Shown: positions 1-9,066, counted from the stretch's first letter. The stretch: 64,000 nt of DNA from an uncultured Collinsella sp. (GCA_949288855.1 CASELS010000001.1:1-64000), one strand, 5' to 3'. A program made the numbers and translations. The notes: generated from the letters alone by a model not told the origin.

Positions 1-536
1 AGTGTGATCTGCGCGCCGTCGGTCGCGCTCAACCGCGAAATGCTGTCGCCCAGCGGTTTGCCGTCGAGCGTCCAATAGAGGAAGGTATAGCCGGTCATCG
101 ACGGTCTCGGCAGCGCATACGGCTCGGTATAGTCAAGGGTCACGCTGTCGTAGACGGCGTCCGATCTGCTGTCGAACGCGACTGTATAGCGGTTTTCCGC
201 CCATTGGGCGACAAAGGTGACCGTCTCGTCCTTGCCGACGCCGTCGGCGGACACCGTTTCGCCTGCGCCGTAGACCACCTGCGTGTCCTCTCTCTTCCAA
301 CCGCTGAGCGTATAGCCCGTCCTGTTGGCGTCGGGGAGGACAAATTCGCTCCCGACGGGCAGCGGCAGATCGACGGGTACGCCGACAATGCTTTCGCCGC
401 CGTTGAGGTCGAAGTGCGCGGTGAAACTCGCCCAGACCGCGCGGAGAGTGACCTCTCCTTCGCCGACAATGCCGGCGGGATTCTCGTTCTTTTCGAACGT
501 AGGCTCGTCCGCGTCCATGACGCCGTTTTTTGACAC
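1..536 (-). CDS. InlB B-repeat surface protein, internal fragment
   Basis: The minus strand reads open from about 536 to the window edge and gives a run typical of InlB/Listeria-Bacteroides repeats: TAHFDLNGGE, GYTLSGWKRED, TFVAQWAENRYTVAFDS and GYTFLYWTLDGK. Two repeat units of roughly 70 residues can be seen. Such repeats are found in secreted or wall-anchored adhesin-like proteins of Gram-positive gut bacteria. Neither start nor stop is present: the low-coordinate end is cut by the window, and at 537-539 the frame meets a TAG just where a different gene begins on the other strand. Phrasing differs from the rest of the window, so this piece may belong to another organism or locus. The family call is good; whether it belongs here is doubtful. 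Confidence 0.7.
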   Translation of the reverse strand, partial: MSKNGVMDADEPTFEKNENPAGIVGEGEVTLRAVWASFTAHFDLNGGESIVGVPVDLPLPVGSEFVLPDANRTGYTLSGWKREDTQVVYGAGETVSADGVGKDETVTFVAQWAENRYTVAFDSRSDAVYDSVTLDYTEPYALPRPSMTGYTFLYWTLDGKPLGDSISRLSATDGAQIT

Positions 537-540
537 CTAT
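517..540. other. Abrupt junction between two broken genes
   Basis: The minus-strand InlB-repeat frame and the plus-strand transketolase frame both lose their expected sequence within this short interval. Left of it the plus strand does not resemble a transketolase; right of it the match is immediate (FDTYPEQ then GIAEQ). No insertion-sequence end, att site or tRNA lies here. This is what an assembly chimera or a recent illegitimate recombination would look like. Confidence 0.7.
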
Positions 541-1347
541 CCCGAGCAGGCCGTGGAGGCGGGTATTGCCGAGCAGGATGCGGTCGGTATGGCCGCGGGT
601 CTTGCCGCTTGCGGCAAGAAGCCGTGGGTTGCGTCGCCGGCGTGCTTCCTCACCACGCGCAGCTACGAGCAGACCAAGGTCGACTGTGCCTATTCGCGCA
701 CCAACGTCAAGCTGCTCGGCATCTCGGGCGGCGTCTCGTACGGGGCACTCGGCATGAGCCACCACTCCGCGCAGGATATCGCTGCTATGGCGGCCATCCC
801 CGGCATGCGCGTCTACCTCCCCTCCGACGAGTGGCAGACCGAGAAGCTCACCCGCGCCCTCATGGCCGATGACCAGTGCGCCTACATCCGCGTGGGCCGC
901 AACGCCGTGGCGGACGTGTACACCGCAGACGATTGCCCCTTTGAGATGGACCGCGCCACGTGGTTGCGCGAGGGCTCTGACGTTGCAATCATCGCCTGCG
1001 GCGAGATGGTGCGCCCCGCGCTCGATGCTGCCGAGGCCCTGGCTGCCGAGGGCATCGAGGCAACCGTTATCGACATGTACTGCGTAAAGCCGCTCGACGT
1101 GGACGCCGTGGTGCGCGCTGCAAACGGGGCGTGCGCTGTGGTGACGGTGGAGGAGGCGGCGCCTACCGGCGGCCTCGGCTCCATGGTCGCTCAGGTGCTG
1201 GGTGCCTCGTGCCCGCGTCCGCTCACGTGTCTGTCGCTGCCGGATGCTCCCGTTATCACGGGTACCTCGCCGGAGGTCTTTGCCCACTACGGGCTCGACG
1301 CCGCAGGCATTGCCAAGGCGGCTCGCGAGACGTTGGCGCGCGCGTAG
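529..1347 (+). CDS. Transketolase C-terminal subunit, 5' truncated
   Basis: About 272 residues of a split-transketolase C-terminal subunit remain: the thiamine-diphosphate pyrimidine-binding domain and the C-terminal domain. The catalytic glutamate lies in GIAEQDAVGMAAGLAA, and the family stretch SYGALGMSHHSAQDIAAM follows. A full subunit of this type is about 310 residues, so roughly the first 40 are replaced by unrelated sequence at the 5' junction. The stop is followed after 69 bases by an FGGY kinase. Split transketolases with an adjacent sugar kinase occur in pentose, tetrose and D-apiose pathways (apulose-4-phosphate transketolase subunit B, AptB, is one such protein). Given the apiosidase-like genes downstream an AptB role is attractive but inferred; an ordinary transketolase subunit is the alternative. 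Confidence 0.85.
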   Translation, partial: FDTYPEQAVEAGIAEQDAVGMAAGLAACGKKPWVASPACFLTTRSYEQTKVDCAYSRTNVKLLGISGGVSYGALGMSHHSAQDIAAMAAIPGMRVYLPSDEWQTEKLTRALMADDQCAYIRVGRNAVADVYTADDCPFEMDRATWLREGSDVAIIACGEMVRPALDAAEALAAEGIEATVIDMYCVKPLDVDAVVRAANGACAVVTVEEAAPTGGLGSMVAQVLGASCPRPLTCLSLPDAPVITGTSPEVFAHYGLDAAGIAKAARETLARA

Positions 1348-1416
1348 CGCAACGTAGGAGTACGTATATGGCCCAGGAGGCAACTTCTGGGCCGTTTGAT
1401 AAGAAACGAGCAAACC

Positions 1417-2907
1417 ATGGGTCGCTACATCATCGGTATCGATCAGTCGACGCAGGGCACCAAGGCTCTGCTGGTGGATGAGGCAGGCCGCCTCGTGCAT
1501 CGCGCCGACCGCAGCCACGAGCAGAAGGTGAACGAGGACGGCTGGGTGAGCCATGACCCGGCAGAGATCGCAAAGAACGTCCTCGCGGTGGCGCGCGCCG
1601 TTGTGGATGAGCAGGGGATTGACCCCGCCGAGGTCGCGGGCATCGGTATCTCCAACCAGCGCGAGACCACCGTTGCGTGGGATGCGCGCACGGGCGAGCC
1701 CATCTGCGATGCCATCGTGTGGCAGTGCGCCCGCGCTCAGGAGGTGTGCGACCGCATCGCGCAGCGCGAGGGCGCCGCGGACATCATCTGCGAGCGCACG
1801 GGCTTGGCGCTTTCGCCCTATTACCCTGCTGCCAAGATGACGTGGATCTTAGAGAATGTGCCGGCGGCGCGCGAGCTCGCGCGTGAGGGTGCGCTGCATC
1901 TGGGTACCATCGACGCCTGGGTGGTCTGGACGCTTACCCACGGGGCGGAGTTTCGCTGCGACTACTCCAACGCAAGCCGCACGCAGCTTTTTGACATCGA
2001 GAAGCTCAAGTGGTCCACACGCTGCTGCCGTCTTTTTGGCATTGACCCCGCGTGGCTGCCCGAGGTGACCGACTCCGACGCCTGCTTTGGCATGACCGAC
2101 CTCGACGGCTTTTTGCCCGCGCCGGTGCCCATCCATGGCGTCATGGGCGACTCGCACGCCGCGCTCTTTGGTCAGGGTTGCTACACATCCGGCCAGGCCA
2201 AGGCCACCATGGGCACGGGTTCGAGCGTGATGATGAACGTCGGCGGCGAGCTTACGCGCTCGACCGCGGGCCTGTCGAGCTCGCTCGGCTGGCGCCGCCA
2301 TGGCGAGACCGTCTATGTGCTCGAAGGCAACATCAACTACGCGGGTGCGGTCAAGACGTGGCTGCGCGACGATATGGAGATGATCGAGGGCCCTGCCGAG
2401 ACGACCGACCTCTGCTTTGCGGCCAATCCCGCAAGCCGCGTGTACCTGGTGCCTGCGTTTACGGGCCTGGGTGCGCCGCACTGGCACGCCGAGACGCGCG
2501 GTGCGGTCTTTGGCATGACGCGCACCACGGGGCGTGCCGAGTTTGTGCGCGCCACGGTGGAGTCGATCGCCTTCCAGATCTTTGACGTTGTCGACGCCAT
2601 GCAGCGCGACTCTGGCGTGGGCTTGGCCGAGCTCCGTGTCGACGGCGGCCCCACGCGCGACGCCTACCTCATGCAGTTTGTGGCCGATATGCTGCGCGTA
2701 CCCATTGTGGCCGCGGGCAACGACGAGATGAGCGGCCTTGGCGCGGCTTGGTGCGCCGGCATCGCGCTCGGTCTCTATCCCGAGGACGTTGCCCACAGCG
2801 TGGTGCCCCGTGCGAGCTGGGATGCCAAGATGCACGAGAACGACCGGATCGCCCGCATCAAGGGCTGGCGCCGTGCTGTTAAGGCGGCGATTGCCTTCGC
2901 GGGGTAG
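1417..2907 (+). CDS. FGGY-family carbohydrate kinase, glycerol kinase-like
   Basis: A 496-residue kinase with both FGGY halves (about 3-248 and 258-450). It phosphorylates a polyol or ketose with ATP in the cytoplasm. Glycerol-kinase-like motifs are GIDQSTQGTK near the N-terminus, GISNQRETTVAWD, DYSNASRT and GDSHAALFGQ. The Arg-Glu pair and the Asp that bind glycerol in GlpK are kept, but the Gln after that Asp is Ser here, so the substrate may differ. The ATG at 1417 is chosen over an in-frame TTG at 1396 because the protein then begins MGRYIIGID as in relatives. It follows the transketolase subunit and probably shares its transcript. A D-apulose (or tetrulose/pentulose) kinase role is inferred from context; plain glycerol kinase is the alternative. 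Confidence 0.85.
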   Translation: MGRYIIGIDQSTQGTKALLVDEAGRLVHRADRSHEQKVNEDGWVSHDPAEIAKNVLAVARAVVDEQGIDPAEVAGIGISNQRETTVAWDARTGEPICDAIVWQCARAQEVCDRIAQREGAADIICERTGLALSPYYPAAKMTWILENVPAARELAREGALHLGTIDAWVVWTLTHGAEFRCDYSNASRTQLFDIEKLKWSTRCCRLFGIDPAWLPEVTDSDACFGMTDLDGFLPAPVPIHGVMGDSHAALFGQGCYTSGQAKATMGTGSSVMMNVGGELTRSTAGLSSSLGWRRHGETVYVLEGNINYAGAVKTWLRDDMEMIEGPAETTDLCFAANPASRVYLVPAFTGLGAPHWHAETRGAVFGMTRTTGRAEFVRATVESIAFQIFDVVDAMQRDSGVGLAELRVDGGPTRDAYLMQFVADMLRVPIVAAGNDEMSGLGAAWCAGIALGLYPEDVAHSVVPRASWDAKMHENDRIARIKGWRRAVKAAIAFAG

Positions 2908-2927
2908 AAGCTGCACCTCTCAGGAAC

Positions 2928-3004
2928 GGGCCCCGGGGTATCCCCCGGCGAACGTCCTCGGCCTTTGGCCTGCGGAATGTTCGCCGGGGGATGCCCCGGG
3001 GCCC
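2928..3004. repeat. Long hairpin repeat, copy 1
   Basis: Arms of about 26 bases (GGGCCCCGGGG then ATCCCCCGGCGAAC) pair with one G-U wobble around a loop containing TCCTCGGCCTTTGGCCTGCG. The same loop core recurs at 8985, 18253 and 32550 with different stems. It lies between the convergent kinase and LacI genes, so it could act as a two-way terminator, although no T-run follows. Confidence 0.8.
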
Positions 3005-3090
3005 TTCTGGTTGGATGCTGTTTCAACGCGGGAAAACGGTCTTTGCTTCGACGTGTTTCTCGGTGCCCGCGAGGGTGCGCGCTCGTGCCC

Positions 3091-4080
3091 TTACGATGAG
3101 GCGCGGGGAATGAGCGATACGCCTACCTCGATGGTGAGCGGGTGGTGCTCGCCCTCATGCAGGGTCTCGATAAGGCGCCGTGCGCCGATGGACCCCATGT
3201 AAGCAGCGGGGACATTGATGGTGGTGAGCGGCGGCGTGGAGCGCGCGGATTCCGGCGCATTGTCGAACCCTATGAAGGCGACGTCTTCTGGAATGCGATA
3301 GCCACGCTCAAGAAAAGCCTGCATGGCGCCTTGCGCGATGGTGTCGAAGTCGCAAAAATACGAGCGTGCAACCGGTTCTCCCGCATCGATGATGGCGAGC
3401 ATGTCTTGCTTGGCTCCGGCAACGTCGGCGGCGAGCTCGTGGACGATGGCGCGACGTGCCGAGGCGCCGTTGCGCTGTACGGCGAGAAAGTAGCCATCTT
3501 CCCGGTCCTGGAAGTTGCTGATGCGATTGCTGCATGTGAGGAGTCCGGGCATTTCTCCATAGCGGCTAAAAAGGTATTCCACGGCAATATGAGCGCCCTC
3601 GTGATTGTTGATCTGTACGCGGTCGAGCCCACAGGAATGGCACGTATCAAGAAGCGTGATGGGCAGGTCGAGGGCTGCAAACGGCATGAAGTCATTCATG
3701 CCCATTTCCGTGGCGAGTAAGAGCACGCCAGCGGGCTGTAGCTCTACGAGATGTTGAATTTGAACTGCGATGTCTCGAAACGATGCGATCTCGGTGGTAA
3801 TGAAGCGGTAGCCTGCCTCTTCTGTAGCTTCCTTAGCGCCGCGCGCCATTTGCGAGAAAAACGCGGTGTCGAAAATCTTGTGACGGTTGTAGTACACGAA
3901 AACGATGGTGCCGGACTCCGCTTCCCGTGTATCGGGAAACTCATATCCCAGGGCGCGTGCCGCTTTCAGAACCCGGGCACGCGTTTCGGCAGAAACGCCG
4001 GGTCGTCCGTTGAGGGCGAAGGACACTGAGGCGGCGGAAAGTCCCAGCTGACGTGCGATTTCTTTTGCGGTCACTGCCAT
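3091..4080 (-). CDS. LacI-family transcriptional regulator
   Basis: The 329-residue protein has an N-terminal LacI helix-turn-helix (TAKEIARQLGLSAASVSFALNGRPGVS, about residues 3-30), a hinge helix, and a periplasmic-binding-like sensor domain ending with GFDNAPESARSTPPLTTI, the usual Peripla_BP_3 layout. It would bind a sugar or sugar phosphate and repress neighbouring genes. A GAAGGAG site precedes the start. It is transcribed away from the alpha/beta hydrolase and glycosidase genes at 4285-8782, sharing a 204-base intergenic region with them, so it is probably their local regulator. A GTTT-TGCT-AAAC palindrome at 4198-4209 in that region is a weak operator candidate. The effector is unknown. 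Confidence 0.95.
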   Translation of the reverse strand: MAVTAKEIARQLGLSAASVSFALNGRPGVSAETRARVLKAARALGYEFPDTREAESGTIVFVYYNRHKIFDTAFFSQMARGAKEATEEAGYRFITTEIASFRDIAVQIQHLVELQPAGVLLLATEMGMNDFMPFAALDLPITLLDTCHSCGLDRVQINNHEGAHIAVEYLFSRYGEMPGLLTCSNRISNFQDREDGYFLAVQRNGASARRAIVHELAADVAGAKQDMLAIIDAGEPVARSYFCDFDTIAQGAMQAFLERGYRIPEDVAFIGFDNAPESARSTPPLTTINVPAAYMGSIGARRLIETLHEGEHHPLTIEVGVSLIPRASS

Positions 4081-4284
4081 GCGATGACGGACTCCTTCGC
4101 CGCGTGTTTCTTGTTTTCGAGGACATTGTACCGAGTGGAGCTGGTTCGATAAAGACGCGCGGCAACCACTCGCGGGGTGTCTGCTACCGCTTAAGTCGTT
4201 TTGCTAAACATTTCGTTCCAATTAAGTGCCCACAAAAGAAAAATCAACAACTAAGCTCAGCAAACGTCCATGGACGGAGTTCAT

Positions 4285-5757
4285 ATGATCAGTGCCATCA
4301 ACGAGATTCCCGTCACATCGAATTCGTATCCGTTTTCCAGTGCGGAGCGTTACTGTCATCTTTCCGCTCGCGGATACGTGGAGCGCGAGTACTATGTGCG
4401 CGGAACGGCGAACGTGTATCGTTCCATCAACGATGCCGGTGCGGTCGAGGTGCTCACTCCAGAGGCGCCGTATGTGAATCGTATCGTCGTGCGCGCTCCC
4501 ATCGATCCTGAGCAGGCAAGCGGCAACGTGGTGGTGGAGATCATCAATCCCACTTCGTTTATGGAAATCGAGCGCATGTGGATCTTGGGTCATGGGGAGT
4601 TCCTGCGTTCGGGCGATATCTACGTTGGAATCACCAGCAAGCCCAACACCATTCCAAAGCTTGTCGAGTTTGATACGCGCCGGTATGCGGCGCTCTCGTG
4701 GGCGAACCCCACGCCGGAAACGCCGTTTCTGTTCGATCCCGCCGAGCTCGTGCGCGGGGGCGCTCTGCCCGACATCGACATCATCTACGAGCCCGGTCTC
4801 TTTTGGGACATGCTCACCGATCTTGCCTGGAAACTGCGCTCCAATGACGCGGATAATCCGCTTGCCGCCTATCGTCGCGACTGCCTGTGCCTTACGGGAT
4901 GGTCGCAGTCTGGCGCCTATCTCTTCCGCTATCTCAACAGCTTTGCCTACCGCGAGGACGTGGCGCGTGGGTCGCGGGTGTTTGACGGCTACCTCTCGGG
5001 TGGGGGCATTCATTCCATGGTGATTCCCGTGAATCAGTATGAGAGTGCCCGCGCCTATGCACCGGAGCTCCGCCGCGTCGAGCGCTGCAGCGAACCGTTC
5101 ATCGCGGTGCAAACAGAGAGTGAGAACGGGCGCTTCGAATCGTGGCGTTGCATGCTGCCCGACAGCGATCGGCCCGATTTCAAGTATCGGCTCTACGAGG
5201 TGACGGGTGCGAGCCACGACACCAAGTGGAGTTACTTGGACTACTACCAAAACGACCCCGACCTTAAGCGCATCAATCACCTGCCTGTTTACACCGGGCT
5301 TCACGACGAGCCCAACGACTACCCCTCGCAGCTTCTGTTCCACGCAGCGTTTCGCAACCTCTTCCGCTGGGTGCGCACCGGTGCGGCGCCTGCGTCCTGT
5401 TCGCGGATTCCGGTGGACTGCCACGGCGAGAACGTGAAGGACGCGTTCGGCAATTCCAAAGGGGGTCTCCGTACGTGCCTGCTCGAGCATCCCGTGGCGC
5501 GTTATTCCAACACGAGTCGTGTGGTGCCTGGGTCGGGCACGGTGGACAAAACCGCCGATACGGATGGGCTTTTTGGGCACCAGGAGACTTTCTCCGCCGC
5601 GATGCTCTCCGAGTTGTACGGCACGCTCGCCCATTACCGCGAGCTGTGCGAGGACGACACCGCGCAGCTGGTGAGCCAGGGCTTCCTTTGCCAAGAAGAC
5701 GCGCCCCTGCTCGTTGACCTTGCGGTTGCCCATGCACGCCGCGCGGGGCTTGAATAG
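4285..5757 (+). CDS. Alpha/beta hydrolase domain protein (Abhydrolase_10-like)
   Basis: About 490 residues. The motif GWSQSG puts the probable nucleophile at Ser207, and the protein resembles the large alpha/beta hydrolase family seen near polysaccharide-utilisation genes, presumed carbohydrate esterases. There is no signal peptide, so it is probably cytoplasmic. ATG 4285 is preferred to ATG 4270 because GGAG sits five bases upstream of it. It is the first gene of a plus-strand run with an apiosidase-like glycosidase (30-base gap) and a PTS EIIC, divergent from a LacI regulator. It may remove acyl groups from an imported glycoside; the substrate cannot be read from sequence. Confidence 0.8.
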   Translation: MISAINEIPVTSNSYPFSSAERYCHLSARGYVEREYYVRGTANVYRSINDAGAVEVLTPEAPYVNRIVVRAPIDPEQASGNVVVEIINPTSFMEIERMWILGHGEFLRSGDIYVGITSKPNTIPKLVEFDTRRYAALSWANPTPETPFLFDPAELVRGGALPDIDIIYEPGLFWDMLTDLAWKLRSNDADNPLAAYRRDCLCLTGWSQSGAYLFRYLNSFAYREDVARGSRVFDGYLSGGGIHSMVIPVNQYESARAYAPELRRVERCSEPFIAVQTESENGRFESWRCMLPDSDRPDFKYRLYEVTGASHDTKWSYLDYYQNDPDLKRINHLPVYTGLHDEPNDYPSQLLFHAAFRNLFRWVRTGAAPASCSRIPVDCHGENVKDAFGNSKGGLRTCLLEHPVARYSNTSRVVPGSGTVDKTADTDGLFGHQETFSAAMLSELYGTLAHYRELCEDDTAQLVSQGFLCQEDAPLLVDLAVAHARRAGLE

Positions 5758-5787
5758 AGGGCCTTTTGCCCTAGAAAGGAGTATTCC

Positions 5788-7413
5788 ATGAGCGAAGCAA
5801 CGCCTGTCTTTGAGCTATGGCGCGCTGGCATCCTCACGTTTGAGGCAGCGGGCACGTATGACAATCCGTTTTTGGATGTGGAGATCTGGGCTGCGTTCAC
5901 GGCGCCCTCGGGACGTGTCATTCGTCGCGAAGCCTATTGGGACGGCGGCAACGTGTGGCGCGTGTCGTTTGCCCCCACCGAGACCGGTGTGTGGGCATAC
6001 ACGCTTGAGGCGCCCGAGGTGACGGGGCTCGACGGCTGTACCGGTGCGCTTGAGGCGGTGCCTTACGAAGGAGAACTCGCCATCTACCAGCATGGTTTTC
6101 TTAAAGTGTCCGCCGACGGTCGGTATTTCGAGCATGCGGACGGTACGCCGTTTTTCTGGTTGGGAGATACGCACTGGGAGGCTTCGTGGGGCGAGCGCTG
6201 GGATGAATCCAATCACCCCGGCATGCAGAGCCAGTTCTGTGGCATGGTCGATAAGCGCGTGGCGCAGGGTTATACCGTCTACCAAACCAACCTGCGCTCC
6301 GACATGGGGCCGGGGGTAAACCACTTCTGGGTGGAAGGCGAGCATCCCGGTGAGAACGGCGAGCGCGATCTTCCTAATGTCGCGTTTTACCAGAACGAGC
6401 TGGACCGCCGCATGGCCTATATCGCGGATGCCGGCTTGGTAAACGCGCTGGGGCAGGCGTGGTGCTTTGCTATCAATCGAGAGGGTGGCATCGAGCATCA
6501 GAAGCATCTTGCTCGTTATATCCTGGCGCGCTATGGCGCGCTGCCCATGGTCTGGACGCTCGCGGGCGAGACGGCCGGGTACGACCTGACGCCCGAGGTT
6601 CACCAGCGTCATGTTGATCGTTGGCGTGAGGTGGCGCTCGAGATTGAGCGTCGAGATGGCTACGGCACGCTTCAGACGGCGCACTACACCAACGAGCGCC
6701 CCTTCCCGGACTACTACCAAAACGAGTCCTGGTTTGACTTCACCTTAAACCAGGCGGGGCACGGTGACTATCTAATCACGGCAGAGGACTATGCGGACTT
6801 CTTCGCAAAGCACCCGGGCAAGCCCTTCGTCGAGGGCGAGGCTATGTACGAGCTGTGCTCCACGCTCGAGGAGATGGGCACGCGTCTGTGCACGGCGGAT
6901 TTGCTGCGCCGTGTGGCGTATATGTCCATCCAGCTTGGTGGCGCCGGTTTCACCTACGGTGCCCAAGGCATTTGGGACAACGTGTGGGAGAAGGTAAAGG
7001 AGATGAACCCCTTCTTTGCCATCTTCAACCGCTTCAACGTCACGTGGGTCGAGGCCGTAGATGCACCCGGCGCCACGCAGATGGGATACATGCGTCGCTT
7101 CTACGAGGACGTGCACTTCTGGGAGCTCGCACCTGTGACCGTGGGCGACGGGGGCAATCTCTTCGCCAACAAGGCGCCGCTCGCTACGGCGACGGCCGAC
7201 CGTGCGCGCATCGTTGCCTACTACGGCGACACGGCGCGGCGCTCACTCAAGATCGACGGCATCGACGATGCCGCTGTCTACCGGGCGCGGTGGTTTGATC
7301 CGCGCGAGGGCACCTACGCAGAAGGAGAGGAGGTTCGCGCCCAAGAGGGCACCCTCACGCTTCCCGCGAAGCCGAATTTGGGGGATTGGCTCGTGGTGCT
7401 CGAGCGCGTGTAG
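5788..7413 (+). CDS. DUF5060/DUF4038 glycoside hydrolase, apiosidase-like
   Basis: The 541-residue protein starts with a DUF5060 beta-sandwich (about 7-80; RVSFAPTETGVWAYTLEAP) followed by a DUF4038-type TIM barrel beginning at FFWLGDTHWEASWGERWD. Candidate catalytic acids are Glu261 (WTLAGETAGYD) and Glu351 (FVEGEAMYE). DUF4038 proteins include the GH140 apiosidases. There is no signal peptide, so it acts on an imported glycoside. An AAAGGAG site precedes the ATG. Two relatives lie at 11367 and 21651. Apiosidase activity is a family-level inference; another pentosidase or a glycosidase of a related clan GH-A family is possible. Confidence 0.8.
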   Translation: MSEATPVFELWRAGILTFEAAGTYDNPFLDVEIWAAFTAPSGRVIRREAYWDGGNVWRVSFAPTETGVWAYTLEAPEVTGLDGCTGALEAVPYEGELAIYQHGFLKVSADGRYFEHADGTPFFWLGDTHWEASWGERWDESNHPGMQSQFCGMVDKRVAQGYTVYQTNLRSDMGPGVNHFWVEGEHPGENGERDLPNVAFYQNELDRRMAYIADAGLVNALGQAWCFAINREGGIEHQKHLARYILARYGALPMVWTLAGETAGYDLTPEVHQRHVDRWREVALEIERRDGYGTLQTAHYTNERPFPDYYQNESWFDFTLNQAGHGDYLITAEDYADFFAKHPGKPFVEGEAMYELCSTLEEMGTRLCTADLLRRVAYMSIQLGGAGFTYGAQGIWDNVWEKVKEMNPFFAIFNRFNVTWVEAVDAPGATQMGYMRRFYEDVHFWELAPVTVGDGGNLFANKAPLATATADRARIVAYYGDTARRSLKIDGIDDAAVYRARWFDPREGTYAEGEEVRAQEGTLTLPAKPNLGDWLVVLERV

Positions 7414-7501
7414 CGCCCGGAATGGATTTGCGTACCTCGGCATATCCGCTTACTTGAATGGTTGGAAGGTTCGAACAGAACAGGAAAGGATTGGTGAAAT
7501 C

Positions 7502-8782
7502 GTGGGCATCCTCAACACCATACAGGGCTTTCTAGAAAAGTACGTCAGTCCTGTCGCCCAGAAATTCTCTTCGTTTAAGGTAGTTCAAGGCCTCATGGCG
7601 GGCATGATGTCCACCATGCCCGTGACCCTGGGCGTGGCACTGCTCTCCATTTTGGTCGGCCTGCCCATCCCGCCGCTGCAGGATTTCCTAAACAGCACAG
7701 GGCTTGCCTCTGTCATCAACGATGTGCTCGTGGTGACCATGAACTTGGGCGCGCTCTACATGTGCGCTTCGGTTTCCCATTCGTTCGGCGAGGTGCTCGG
7801 TAACAAGGGCATGGCTTCCGTGGTGGCTTCCATCGGTGTCGCTCTTCTGCTCATTCCGCTTGGCCGCACCGAGGACGGTATGACCTTCATCCCCACGACC
7901 TATATGGGCAGCAACGGCCTGTTCGTTGCCCTCGTGGTTGCGCTCGTAGTCCCCGCGCTGCTTCACTTCCTCATGAAGCACATTGCCGTGCCGCTGCCCG
8001 ATAGCGTGCCGCCGTTCGTGTCCAACTCGCTGTCGCCGATGCTGTGCGCCATTGTTATCTTCACGAGCTTCACGCTGCTTAAGTGGGGTATGACGTTCAC
8101 TGCATGGGGCGATATCTACACTGCGGTCAACGCCATTATCTCCACGCCTGTCATGGGCCTGGGTTCCTCGCCTGCGGCAGTGCTCATCTACTTCACCCTG
8201 TGCAACGTGCTGTTCTTCTTCGGTATCCACCCCAGCGTCCTTATGAGCGTCTACATGCCTGTGATGGCCGCCTGCGGCCTTGCCAACACCGAGGCGTTCC
8301 TCGCTGGTGATCCGATGCCGTACCTGCAGTTCTCTATCCTGATGGCTATCGGTTCGTCCGACGCCCTTGGTATGGAGCTGGCGCTGCTTACCGGAAAGTC
8401 CGAGAGCCTCAAGGCCCTCTCCCGCATCGCGCTCGTGCCCGCTATCTTTAACATCTCCGAGCCCATCATGTTCGGTACCCCGATCGCGATGAATCCCTAT
8501 ATGTTCATCCCCTACATCCTGCTCAAGCCGGTGGCGTGGCTGTGCGCCTTCGTTGGCTTCTATCTGGGCCTTGGCAATGCCTTTAACCCCACCATCTCCA
8601 TGCCCTTCGTGGTGCCCCTGCCCATCAGCAACTTCTTCACGGGCGGCATCGGTCTGGTGCTTATCGTGGTCGCATCCATTCTCGCTATCGCCTTGCTGTT
8701 CATCCCCTTCGTCCGCATTGCAGACAAGAAGGCGCTGAAGGATGAGGCAGAGGCGCGTGCTGCGAAGGCGGCCGAGGCGTAA
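7502..8782 (+). CDS. PTS EIIC permease, lactose/cellobiose type
   Basis: A 426-residue, roughly ten-helix membrane protein of the lactose/cellobiose EIIC superfamily (features: MAGMMSTMPVTLGVALLSILVG, SVPPFVSNSLSPMLCA, FGIHPSVLMS, NISEPIMFGTPIAMNPYMFIPYILL). NISEPIMFG is the conserved sugar-binding loop. It imports a beta-linked glycoside or disaccharide with phosphorylation. The GTG at 7502 is chosen: longer upstream reading is only the out-of-frame end of the glycosidase, and AGGAAAGG stands 13 bases before it, somewhat far, so an ATT start at 7490 cannot be excluded. No EIIA or EIIB gene is adjacent; these must be supplied elsewhere. It closes the operon with the hydrolase and apiosidase-like genes. 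Confidence 0.92.
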   Translation: MGILNTIQGFLEKYVSPVAQKFSSFKVVQGLMAGMMSTMPVTLGVALLSILVGLPIPPLQDFLNSTGLASVINDVLVVTMNLGALYMCASVSHSFGEVLGNKGMASVVASIGVALLLIPLGRTEDGMTFIPTTYMGSNGLFVALVVALVVPALLHFLMKHIAVPLPDSVPPFVSNSLSPMLCAIVIFTSFTLLKWGMTFTAWGDIYTAVNAIISTPVMGLGSSPAAVLIYFTLCNVLFFFGIHPSVLMSVYMPVMAACGLANTEAFLAGDPMPYLQFSILMAIGSSDALGMELALLTGKSESLKALSRIALVPAIFNISEPIMFGTPIAMNPYMFIPYILLKPVAWLCAFVGFYLGLGNAFNPTISMPFVVPLPISNFFTGGIGLVLIVVASILAIALLFIPFVRIADKKALKDEAEARAAKAAEA

Positions 8783-8832
8783 AGGCTTCTTCCGTACTTG
8801 GCGGTTTGTCCGCCCATCTCCCCTCCGGCATT

Positions 8833-8870
8833 TGCGTAGCCCGCGTGTCCCCCTATGTGCGGGCTACGCA
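8833..8870 (+). repeat. Inverted repeat after EIIC gene
   Basis: TGCGTAGCCCGC and GCGGGCTACGCA form a perfect 12-bp stem with a 14-base loop, 50 bases after the EIIC stop. No T-run follows directly; it probably protects or helps end the transcript together with the next hairpin. Confidence 0.7.
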
Positions 8871-8902
8871 TGCCAAGAGCTGGAATAATGTGGCTATTGC
8901 CG

Positions 8903-8930
8903 AGCCGACCTTCTGGGTCGGCTTTTCTCT
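8903..8930 (+). terminator. Rho-independent terminator of the hydrolase-GH-EIIC operon
   Basis: AGCCGACC, loop TTCT, GGTCGGCT, then TTTCTCTTTT: a short GC-rich hairpin with a T-rich tail. Confidence 0.9.
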
Positions 8931-8984
8931 TTTGGTTTTATCGTTCTTGATGGACGGCAGATTGGTCCTATGCAGCTCCGGAAA

Positions 8985-9037
8985 AGCCCCCGGCGAACAT
9001 TCCGCAGGCTAAAGGCCGAGGACGTTCGCCGAGGGCT
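8985..9037. repeat. Long hairpin repeat, copy 2
   Basis: Arms AGCCCCCGGCGAAC and GTTCGCCGAGGGCT pair around a loop with CCGCAGGCTAAAGGCCGAGG. This is the reverse complement of the inner part of copy 1 at 2928, with only a few substitutions. It lies just after the convergent tetR stop codon. Confidence 0.8.
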
Positions 9038-9066
9038 ATGCCGAAACTACTGCTTATGGGTGGTGC

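Noticed and set aside
325-531. Apparent N-terminal extension of the transketolase frame
   Set aside because: It is the antisense of the InlB-repeat frame and has no transketolase character; the open reading is accidental.
2928-3004. Simple transcription terminator
   Set aside because: It may act as one, but the loop shared with other copies and the lack of a T-run point to a repeat family instead.
4222-5733. 503-residue minus-strand open frame over the alpha/beta hydrolase
   Set aside because: Shadow of a real gene. High third-position GC leaves antisense frames open; Arg/His-rich sequence without domains. The same applies to large frames opposite xfp, GH78, EIIBC, serS and CstA.
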